From Sorghum bicolor (taxonomy: Eukaryota; Streptophyta; Magnoliopsida; Poales; Poaceae), in the NCBI RefSeq assembly GCF_000003195.3, contig NC_012870.2:1955501-2019500 (forward strand): DNA of 64,000 nt. Direction: 5' to 3'. Positions 54,370 to 64,000 of the stretch are shown in pieces. Each line of letters begins with the position of its first letter. Within the stretch, counting starts at the first letter, position 1. A program made the translations under genes and the position numbers. Under the pieces are notes generated by a model. That model saw only the letters and a program-made list of their open reading frames with translations, made no database searches and was not told the DNA's origin.

Positions 54370-57300
54370 ATGGATCCCGCCACCGCCGTAGTCTCCGCCG
54401 ACGGGAGCGCATTCCTGCAGTTCGTCGACTATGCCATCTCCATGCTCTCCTCGTCCGCCGGCGATGGCGACGGATACGAGTCTCCGGGGGACGGGCCGGC
54501 GCCGGCGCGGCCGCCCTGGGGGTGGGCGGTGGCGCAGCTGCTCAAGTCCTGCTGCGCCTACTCCAGCGGCGTCACCGCCGCCATCCTTCTCTCCGACCTC
54601 TTCCAGGTGAGGTTGATTCGGCTCGCTGTGTGGCAGTAATTGGGTTGATTTTTTTTTCTACCAAGTCCATGCTACACGTCTCAAAATGCATACATTTTCC
54701 GTAAGCTGACGCGGACATTTGTTTTATGCTTTGTGCTCTGCTCGAATTTGAAGCTAATGGCAATGCCACGAAGGAGTTTTAAGCACATAGTCTCTACAAA
54801 TATTTGTACATGGGCAATTTGAACCTTTTTTTTGTGCTTATTACCATATCTTTTTTTTGTACAGTCGAAAGTAGGATTAAATCCTGGCTTCTCTTGTTAG
54901 TCTTGGACAGAACAGCGAAAATCCCTGACCTCGAAGAGGAAGGTCGAGCTGGCCAAACTTATGAACACGAAGAGTAAGAGGAGGAGACTTCCAAATACTG
55001 TTACAATCGATTCTATCCATGAGAAGAACTTTCTTTCTCCCAATAGTGTCCTTGAAGCTGTTGTCATTGACGTGTTTGTCCTTCCTGGTATGCTTGTACA
55101 CTTGCACTATACTTCTATGCTATGAACAAGCTATAGTTGTCAGTAACTTCCCTGGGTAGTTGAACAATGCAGCATCGTAGGGTTCTCTTTCTCTCTGTTA
55201 AAACCATATGACTGCCACGCATAATTTCTGAATTTCTACTCATTGGTGCAGCAATACATCGAATAGAATTAATGGTCAAACCTGCTTACAATTTTAGCTC
55301 ACTTTTTGATATATGACTATCAACTTGCATTTCTCCACAGCATCCTTAGTCATGTGTCATTCTTCTCTAGGTACAAACATATACATGCTTACCTTGGGAG
55401 ACATGTGGAGCTCATCCACAATCGACCTATATTTACACCGAAGGTAGAGCTGACTAATATTGCTTAGTTTATATTTGTTTAACTGATGTATGCCAGTAAA
55501 GAATGCGTCAGCAAATTTGGATGGAAACCTATGTATGCAAGGAATTCTGCAATGCTAACTATGGTTATTAGAAATTATTGTTGAACTTTGAACACTCTGA
55601 ATCATTCATTGCCCTGAAATGTGTATAATATGTAGTTTTTCTGATTTACATAGATCTTTCTGATTTACAAAAGTTAGATTATTGATCCATCACCCCAAAT
55701 AGTGCGTGCTATCACACCCCCTGGCGTGCTCAATCATTAACTTGCATTGTCAGTAATTTATCTTTTGGAGTGCAGTTCAACGATACCACATTCATTTTTA
55801 TTTCGTTTTATTGTATTACTCTTGGTATTTGGAATACTTATACAAAATTTGTATCAGGTACTATGACTGCATTGGACAAAATGGTGTATTGAAGAAGGGT
55901 CGAGAAGTTATGCTCACAGGATGTTGTCTTCGTACAGCCATGGAGGGATCTGGCCATGCTCGTATTTTGCCAACAGAATACATGGTGATATTACTGGATG
56001 AGGTAATGGTTCATTGTATTTATGTGTATGAGGCAGTATTGCTCAGAGCACATAAGTTGGCAATTTATTACTTTCTAGGTAAAGTTCCTTTGTATAAGTT
56101 GCACATTCAGTTGGCGCAAAGTCACAGTGATTTTTCATGCCACGGCAATAGGCTAGGAACTTAAATATTTTGATAGAAATGTCAAAACTAATTTATGTCT
56201 ATTTTAAATATGCTGCAAATTGTAAAACCCTTGCTTCTTCCATGAATTGAGGCTTGCAATATTGTACTCGTTTCTTTTCGCTTAGAAAAAAATACTGCAT
56301 GTGCTTCTAGTCATATAATTTCAGCTTTAGCTATTAGAGATTAAATTGGTCAAACTGCTGCTCAGTAAAATTTGTTTTTTTAGTTCACACACGTTTTATT
56401 TGTGCAGGACCAAGATGAAGATGCCTTGATACTTGCTGCACAGTTTTGCACCTATTCATTCTCTTCTGTGATTCCAGAGGAAAGTAGAAACAACGTTCCA
56501 TACTCGTTTTATGCCAGGTAAAGTGATATTTATGGGTTGTTATACTTACGAGCATAATATATATTTACTCAGTTTTAGTTTTAGTATCTATAAAATTTGC
56601 AATTAGTTTCTTCATTTTCTGTGCTCTTTGATTTACAAAATCTGGACACAATCATTTTTTTTATTTTTTAAATATTTGTCTGGTAAAATATATGGAGACA
56701 TGGTCACTATGGTTTGCTGAGAAACATGCGGGAATCGAGGGCTTACTACTCACTAGTCTACTACTTTGTTGCACAGAGTTTCAAAACACTTCACCTTTTT
56801 TTCTTCTCTTTTGCAGGATTGAAAAGATTGAGTCGTTGGATCCATTTAGATGTACAGAAAGAATGCAGGTCATTCTTGAAGACAATGATGATGCAAAGAT
56901 GAAGTTAGTTTTATGGGGAGAGCAGACTTTACTTGCAAATCTGTTCAGGTTCATTCCACTCTATATAAGAACTAAGGACCAAATATTTATTCAGACTACA
57001 ATAAGCTAAACATATTATTTCAGTGTAGGGAGCATGCTTGCACTGGACAGACCTTTCATAGCAAATTTTATAGACAATAATCATGAGGAGTCCCAGGAAC
57101 TGTGCCTTGAATATGGCAGTGCAACACAGGTTTACATGGTGCCAATTGCTCACCAAGAGGAACAGGTTTGTAGGGATATATCTTCATAGTTCTTTCTGCA
57201 GAACTCCATTTTACTAATATGTAACGTGTGTGCTAGGTGCCTTTTACACCTACTACTCAAGCAAAGAGCCAAGGACCTCGTCTGTCATGTGTTCGGACTG

Positions 57301-60299
57301 ATAATGTAGCTTCACAAGTAACATTACCACGTGATTTGCATGGTTCAGTTGATTTCAGCAAATACCCGTTTCGAGTATGTAACTTACCTTCATTCATTAG
57401 GGTCTTCTCAGAAGATAGATTTTGCAACCATGATGATGTTTGGAACCTGAATATTTACCACTTTAGCCTTCAACAACTCTGCTTGTGATACTATCATGTT
57501 TAGCTAAACATACTGCTTAGTTTGCCAGTGTAAAAACTGAAAGCATTGATCTCTTATTAGCTATTACATCTCATAATATGATCAGTCTGGAGTAGTTCTT
57601 CTCAATAAATATTGTGCTTTTATTCCACCATCTTTCTTCTTAATCACTAAGTTGTGGGTGTCCATTTGCTCACTGCTTACACTTTTTACAAGATTGGTTC
57701 CAAAAGTTCCTTAGCATGCACATGCAGATATTACCCTACCATCAGTATTGCTGTTTCCCTTTTTATTCTCTTCATAAGTAGAAACATACTTCTTGAGAGT
57801 AACACCTGATCTTTCATGCTTTCTGTCATTATTTTCTGTTTCTCAAACTTCAAATGATCATGTTTTCTTCATGCTTTTGTATAAATTTTAGGCATATGTA
57901 AGTGACCTTCATGATAAAATGGTGGGAATCAGTCTGTTTGGTACTGTAACTAGTGTTTGCAAAGTAAGCACATCAGGGACTACATTCTATTTGGAGTTAG
58001 AAGACACAACAGGAGTTGTTCTGATGAAGCTTATCTTTATTGGACCCTGGTACCGCCTTTTCTACTTAAGTGATGGCCTATATATTTATTTTCTCGGCCA
58101 TGCATTCCTTTCTCTGAAATCACAGGCTTGTTTGACGATAAATATTGTATCATTATTTCTGTTTGTCATGCTAAATCCAATGAGCCTCATGTGCAATACC
58201 CCCCCCCCCTGCCCCCGCCCCCTCTTTTTTCAATGGTTAGGTTGACAAGCATCAACAGTTTGGATGAGTTTAAGTGCGAGGTCTTAGATTCCTGATGCTG
58301 GTCAGCACAATGTTCGTAACACACTTAGGCACTGACAGTATCAAACTGCTTGTGCATCTGTGTTATCAGGAGTGGCGAAGCTAGAGCAAATTAGGTGGTG
58401 GTGCACTTGCCATGTGGGTGCATATAGTTGTTATATAGGGGTGCATATATGGTGAAATTTTAGGGAAAAAAACCATTGTTTTCACAAATTTTGGGTGGTG
58501 CATTTGCACCCACTAGGATCTATATAGCTTTCCCCCTAGTTATCAGTATGGTATAATGATTGAAAGAAAAGCTATCCAGTCTTTGCCTTTCTAAAAATTG
58601 CTTGTTTAAGAGTTTCACATACGAAATCAATTTGATTTACAACAAAACGAGCAATTCCCCTCTGTTGCCTGGGCACATGCACTGATGTTATGAGGTCATA
58701 AATTCATAATACATTAAATTGTTTGTCACTGGATCTGTTGTCTGGGCTGAGTGCTCTGGCATTTGATATCTAAAGCCAAAAATCTGTAGTAATTTTAATA
58801 TCTTTAGGATGACATGTTTTTGTAATGATAACTAGCAGCTAATAACTTGATATGTGATGGCTGATGCTATATTTTGCTACATCCATCTGACAGGCTGCTG
58901 CTCTTGATCTTTCAATAAAGTATGAGGCTTTTCACCTCAATAATAACCACTATGCTGTCTTTGCTATTCCAGATTCCATCATTCCTGCCCACCATTCTTC
59001 ACATATCTGTTATTTTGACATATTGTTGCTTCCTATGCCAATTGAACTGTTTATGTCCATCATGCACCTTCCATAGCAGTATTTAAATGTCTCTTACTCT
59101 GCAGGTCATTAGGTAGAGTAGGAGTTGGGCATATGGTGTACATCTCTGGTTTGACTTGCGCCTTGAGTTCAACAAATACGTAAGAAGCATTTTCCTTTAT
59201 GTTAACATTTACTATCTATATGGTACTATGTGGGCAAAGTTCTGATTGCTGGCTATCTTATGGTTAAAAGCCTTGAAGTCTCATGGCGTGAAAAGGAGCA
59301 AGGGTCCCTATTTGTTAACTTAAGCTTGCTGCCAGCACTCCTGAACTCAACGTGCCTGCATAATTTATCACCCTTGTCAGATCTTCCCTGCTCGACAAAC
59401 AGAACACATGTAAGTCTTCTTTTTTACTGCCGTGAGGTTGCTTCCAGAGCTTTTCTAGTTTAGTTGAATTGGCATTTTGCTAAAACTATTGATACCATTC
59501 TAGAAAATGACTGCCAGATCACCTTTAACATGCTCCCCATACGGCAAAGACAAAATATATTAAAAGGGCTATAAACAGTCACAAATTATGTTTATTTCTG
59601 TTCTCAGAACTCCATTTCATTCTTCAATAGTGACTTCAACAGTGACCAAATTGTTTTCTGATGCTAACATCCTTTATTTGTTTGACGCCTTGATGGTCAG
59701 ATATCCCGTGTTTGGGTAGATCACATTGATTGTGACAGTTTAAAGGTGTCACTGTTCCATAGCATTTGCGGCAGCGTTGTGAATGAACATTCAGGTGGAC
59801 TCCAGTGTTCATTTTGTAAGTGTGCCTGCGAAAGTGCATGTGTGCATGGCTTTCAGCTGCACTTGACCATCGCAGACGACAGTGGAGAGGTCTTCGCTTG
59901 GTGTGTTGGGCAAACAGCTGTCGAGTTCCTTCAGATATCACCTGATGAATATCTGGAGCTCCCGGAGGTATGACCTACAAAAAATATACAGCAGCACATA
60001 ACAAAACATTGTCTTTTGAACTTGCCATGGCAAACAAGCTTCCACCATTAGCATGGGTACGGTTGCATGATGGAAACGCATTACTCTCTGTTCTGATTGA
60101 AATTTCGTGATGGTAAAATGATCAGGACGAACGGGCAATGTATCTCTGCACTCTCCAGAATGATCAGGACGAGGACGATGGTAAAATGATCAGGACGATG
60201 GTGGCTATCGCGAATACCAGGAAGCGAGCCGATCGATGTGCTGTGGGTGATGAAGCTATCCCAGCTTGGGAGATCACGAGAGCCCAGAAATGCGAATGA
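54370..60299 (+). CDS. OB-fold/zinc-ribbon protein, SHLD2-like
   Basis: Thirteen exons: 54370-54606, 54901-55087, 55371-55443, 55858-56002, 56408-56517, 56817-56948, 57024-57165, 57237-57374, 57892-58049, 59105-59179, 59271-59409, 59701-59967, 60126-60299; all frames join, 658 residues. A basic stretch (TSKRKVELAKLMNTKSKRRR, about residues 87-106) may be an NLS. The rest looks like successive OB folds (for example MKLVLWGEQTLLANLF, and GISLFGTVTSVCKVSTSGTT). A Cys cluster (CSFCKCACESAC) and ADDSGEVFAWCVGQTAVEFLQISPDEYLELPE resemble the zinc-bearing last OB fold of RPA1 and SHLD2. In animals SHLD2 binds single-stranded DNA in shieldin and blocks end resection at double-strand breaks. The SHLD2 link rests on remembered similarity and is an inference; RPA1-type or MEIOB-type is the alternative. 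The exon 11 acceptor has a poor pyrimidine tract, and the last acceptor lies in a small repeat. Confidence 0.8.
58370..58538. mobile_element. hAT-type MITE in the SHLD2-like gene
   Basis: 169-bp element, GAGTGGCGAAGCTAG to GCTTTCCCCCTA, with a perfect 8-bp target duplication GTTATCAG (58362-58369, 58539-58546). It lies in intron 9 and is the inverted relative of 38197-38358. Confidence 0.8.
60111..60202 (+). repeat. Short repeat around the last acceptor of the SHLD2-like gene
   Basis: Three copies of AATGATCAGGACGA, two of them within the longer GATGGTAAAATGATCAGGACGA. The first ends at the splice acceptor used for exon 13 (60125); the second gives another in-frame acceptor at 60167, 42 bases on. 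Confidence 0.7.
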
Positions 60300-60835
60300 G
60301 TTGATTTAGCACTTTGAGAAAAGAAATGCTGATGCTGAAACTTAGTGTAATACATGTGTTTCAACCTTTGGTTTTCGAAGGTGCGTCATCAATTCATCAT
60401 TCAGCAATGCTGCTTAAGTAAGCTTAAGAACGATGGTTAAGATGGGTTCTTCATTGACAAATTGTCAAATTCCGAGAGTAAGACGTCGAGGAAGGCCTAG
60501 CATTTGGATCGGGGCATCAGCATCATGCTTAGGTTCATGTGGCACCGAGTATTTCGGTGCTACTAGTACTACACATAGCTTTGCTTGGCAATGCAGCCAG
60601 CCGAGTTCAGATTTCTCTGAAACGGTGCCTTTTACATCTTGGGACTTGTACCCAGCAAACAAACGATGCCACCGGTGAGTCTGCAGGTACGTTGTGGCGC
60701 GCTTGAGCTCGCTGAGCGGCGATTCAGGTTGTCTGGTCGAAGAAGCCAACTGATGGTTGGTCGAAGAAAACAAACTCTGATGGTGGATCGTGAGTTTATT
60801 TGTAAAATTTGATAGAATACCTCAATTACTTGCAC
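60300..60835. other. 3' flank of the SHLD2-like gene
   Basis: 3' UTR and intergenic DNA; no further gene supported. Confidence 0.4.
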
Positions 60836-61345
60836 TACTTCCATCTCAAATTATTTATAGAAAAATTATAAAGATCTATGAGATTAAGTAGATATATTAT
60901 GAACATATAATTAATGAAGAATATAATGATACTTAGTTGGTAGTACAAGGTCCCGTTTGGCATAGATTAACTTCACTAGTGAAGTTGATTTTTTTAAAAA
61001 AAGAGTTTCACGAGTAACTTTCTAAGTAAAATTGAGCTATTTTGAAAAACTTGATTGGCAAAACAGCTTTACCAGTAACTTTATGCATAGATAAAAGAAA
61101 GAAAGAAATAGAGGAGAGATATGATAAACTACTTTTTTCGGCTTATCTCAACTCTAAGTGATAGAAGAAGAAAAATAAGTGTTTGGCAAATAAAAAGATA
61201 CAGCTCACAACAGTTCGTAAAGCCGTTGTAAGCTGTGCCAATCAGGCCCTAAATGTTATTATTTTATCATATAAATTTGGTCAAACTTGAAATATTTTGA
61301 CTTTCTAAGATTTTTGGAATGACTTATAATTTGAGACGAAGGGGT
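60836..61345. mobile_element. Stowaway-like MITE split by another MITE
   Basis: Outer left part about 60836-60948 (CATCTCAAATTATTTATAG...) and right part 61251-61345 (...GACTTATAATTTGAGACGAAG). Inner element about 60949-61250, ends GGTCCCGTTTGGCATAG and CTGTGCCAATCAGGCCC, imperfect inverted repeats; no clear target duplication. Confidence 0.6.
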
Positions 61346-62760
61346 ATAAAACTAATTATCACATCGTGAGGAATGAAGTGACGATTTACATGTTCCATTT
61401 AGCAAAACAAAAACATAAAAGTGAGAAGATGGACTAATTTATCTCTCAAACCAAACATCCTAGATGTTCCCAAAAGAAAACATCTTAGATTGTACTCCTA
61501 CCAAATCTCTAACGTTTTATTGGCACAGTGGTTTTCTGAATTTCGGATTCAAATTTCCTTTTATTTTCGATTGCTGAGCCCCTACGCAACCGCGAGTAAC
61601 GTCTCGCTGAGTTTGAAATCACAACGTGACAAATTGACGTTGATAGGGTATCGAGTTGATTTACTCCCGCTTACGCAGTCAATCAATATACAAAGTGCAC
61701 AAAAATAAAAACTTTTGTGTTTTAGATGATACGATGCGCACGGTGTTGGGGTGTGCTTCTGTCCACGTGTGCCGCACTTGGCATTGCCTAATCGAATGGA
61801 TTACTTTAGTGGCTCTAAATGATGCGACGCGTCTTCCCGTCATAGAGCGAACTGTAAGCTTAACTACAGAGCTAACTCAGGCATAAAAATAAAAAAACTT
61901 TATAAGAGAGATAAGTGGATCATGTATTAATGATGAAGAGCTAACTACTATATTAGTGGATTAAGATATGGCTGAAAAAATCCTTATAGCTAACACCTAA
62001 CTGTATTATTAGCTTTGCTCATAGCATCCGAAGTTAAGGTATTGTTTGGAGAACTTCTTGTCTGCAACGTTTGCTTCTTCACGGAGCTTGAAAAACTAGC
62101 TCTCCTAAACTAGGTAGTTTTTTCAAGCTAACAAAAGCTCTAAAAGCTACTGTACACTTTATGATAGAAGTAGAAAATTTCTCTCAAAACAGTCTTCCGA
62201 AGTATTTTTGGAAAAGTTATAGCTCCCATAAAGAAACAGGCTCCCCTAAATAGATACTTCTCCACGAAGTACTTTTGAAAAAAACAATAGCTCCCCAAAC
62301 TTCTTTGCGCAAGTTTAAATGTGTACTTTTTTAAATTAATTTATAGAAAATGTTATCGTACTTATAGCACTAAATAAATATACTATCAAATGTGTTCCAT
62401 AATTAACCTAATAGTAACCGCTATCATAAATACTTGCAATATTTCTTTTTACAAATTTAGTTAAATTTAAAGCAATATATAATTTCCCAAAAACGAGAAT
62501 TATATTTGCTACATAGGGAGTACAGTATACTCCACCCTTAGAGTTACTCTAAGTTAAATTATTTGAAATTTATAGAAATGAGCATTAGTACTTATGCCAT
62601 CAAATTAATATAACTATATATATTATAAAACATATTTTTATCATTTGGTCTCCTAAGTGTTCCTATTCTTCATTATAAAGTTGGTCGAATTATTATCGGT
62701 ATATATTTTGGGACAGAAGGATACTGTAAATCATAATCACCAGTTAATTAATAATCGACA
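61346..62760. other. Intergenic DNA with MITE-like remnants
   Basis: No gene supported. Repeated GAAGTA-CTTTT-GAAAAA-type stretches around 62040-62300 resemble a decayed foldback element. Confidence 0.35.
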
Positions 62761-63109
62761 GACCTTATCCTGGCATCCGATCCGATCCGATCCGGATCCA
62801 ACTGCCACGCCCGCACCCGTGCCACGTGGATTCCAGAACGCACGGGCGGCGGCACTGACCAGTAGGCCCAATCCATAGGAGACAAGAGAGCTCATCAGCA
62901 CGGGATCTCCCGACGGATACAAGAAAGGGGTAGGACAGTAAAAGCCCGTAGCCCAGAAAGAGAGAAGGTTCTCCAAGTCAATCACAATCACGAGGAGTCA
63001 TCAGTTCATCACGCCATACAACACGGACAGCGACGAGACGACGACGCCGGAGAGTAACGGCGAGTCGGCCGCGAGAGTGAAGGCGAGTCGGCGACCATCA
63101 AGGAAGGAC

Positions 63110-63584
63110 ATGGCCACGTTGCCCGGCAGCGCCCCCGCCGAGGCGGCGGAGCTCGTGCCGACGCTCTCCTCGCTGGAGCCGGTCTACGGCGCGGGCGCGC
63201 AGCTCGACGAGGCGCGCCTCCGCTTCGCCCGCCTCGGGGACCGCTTCCACGCCGTCTACGGCGCCCGCCCCGCGCTCTTCGCCCGCTCCCCAGGTCCGTC
63301 CGTCTCCGTCGCTAGACTGCTCGCGTGTGTGTGTGGCTGTGTGCTTGAGCGGGGTTGAGACTGAGACTAGCCGCGCCGCGCGATTGTGCTGCGGATTGGC
63401 TATTGCTGCAGGGAGGGTGAATCTGATCGGGGAGCACATCGACTACGAGGGCTACTCGGTGCTGCCCATGGCCATCCGCCAGGACATGATCGTCGCCATC
63501 CGGAGGGCCGACGGCGGCCAGGTGCGGGTCGCCAATGTCGACGACAAGTACCCCCTGTGCGTCTACCCCGCCGACCCAGATAAG
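63110..63584 (+). CDS. GALK: Galactokinase, 5' part (cut by window end)
   Basis: First enzyme of the Leloir pathway in plants: ATP-dependent phosphorylation of free galactose to galactose-1-phosphate in the cytosol (GHMP kinase family). Two exons are visible, 63110-63293 and 63412-63584, with an intron after that reaching past 64000. Exon 1 ends FARSPG and exon 2 begins with the galactokinase signature GRVNLIGEHIDYEGYSVLPM, which holds the galactose-binding Arg, Glu, His and Asp. The start MATLPGSAPAEAAEL is chosen for its context (GACATGGCC); an in-frame Met 11 codons upstream is possible. Confidence 0.92.
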
Positions 63585-64000
63585 GTACCAATGCCCTCCT
63601 CTGCTCCCTGCTCTATCCATCTAGATAGATTGGTAATACAGTTTTTGGGCGGTGTTGTTCCGATCGAGGCTTCATTTCGACGGTGATTTGGGGGAAAACA
63701 GGTTTCTGTCACGGAGAATTTTTAGGCGAGATTCTCCGGCCGTGCTCCAACTAATCTGCGTTCTTAATTTAATTTACTCTTGGAGGGGGAGGTAAGGCAC
63801 GAGGATCTCGTTCTCGTTCCTACCATTGGAGCGCGGCGGCGGTTGCATTGCTTCCGGTTAATTAGCATATCGCAACAAAAGGCCCGTGACGTGGGACCTG
63901 GGTCGGTTACCCGTGAACTTGATAACCTCAGGTGCGTCACGGAACTGACCTGCTTTGGACCTGACGGTCCTTCCCTGCTACTTTCAGCGCAGTGGGAGCT
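63585..64000 (+). other. Galactokinase intron 2, incomplete
   Basis: Begins GTACCAATG after the exon ending GACCCAGATAAG. No acceptor-plus-coding match is visible before the window ends. Confidence 0.7.

Noticed and set aside
1..64000. tRNA, rRNA, CRISPR or organellar DNA
   Set aside because: No cloverleaf with matching A and B boxes stood out, no rRNA core sequence, no spaced short direct repeats; a tRNAscan run would be decisive for tRNAs.

Overview
This window is nuclear DNA of a grass, most likely a panicoid (sorghum/sugarcane/maize-like) species. The evidence is intron-split plant genes with GC-rich first exons, plant-only families (DYW-type PPR, HIPP, clade D PP2C), many small Tourist, Stowaway and hAT MITEs, and a Ty1/copia element. 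I found no prokaryotic operon, CRISPR array, rRNA or convincing tRNA. Exon joins below were worked out by hand from splice dinucleotides, reading frame and family knowledge.

Layout, left to right: SPT16 (FACT subunit, minus, 674-3838) with an inferred 5' leader intron; MITEs, an orphan promoter-like piece and a decayed LINE fragment (6.1-9.8 kb); two tandem soluble epoxide hydrolase genes on plus (10.9-15.5 and 16.3-19.1 kb). The first of these carries an antisense heavy-metal-binding HIPP-like gene inside its second intron. A young, structurally complete Ty1/copia element (19162-25942, minus) sits 26 bp after the stop of the second hydrolase. Three minus-strand housekeeping genes follow: FAHD1-like acylpyruvase (27.4-29.7), calreticulin with 14 coding exons (32.2-35.3), and HYPK, the NatA partner (37.3-40.3). 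Plus-strand genes then run to the end: a clade D PP2C (43.2-45.9), an intronless PPR-DYW editing factor resembling CRR22 (49.3-51.5), a broken ERCC1 tail (52.2-52.65), a 13-exon OB-fold/zinc-ribbon protein that I infer to be a plant relative of shieldin subunit SHLD2 (54.4-60.3), and the first two exons of a galactokinase cut by the window end.

The genes do not form one pathway. Points that deserve attention are: the nested antisense HIPP gene with its apparent one-base frameshift; the calreticulin HDEL signal split by the last intron, together with a canonical ERSE in its promoter; a series of five stem-loops with a shared, largely self-complementary loop motif in the copia leader; an in-frame copy of the SPT16 C-terminal tail directly after its stop; and the SHLD2-like gene.
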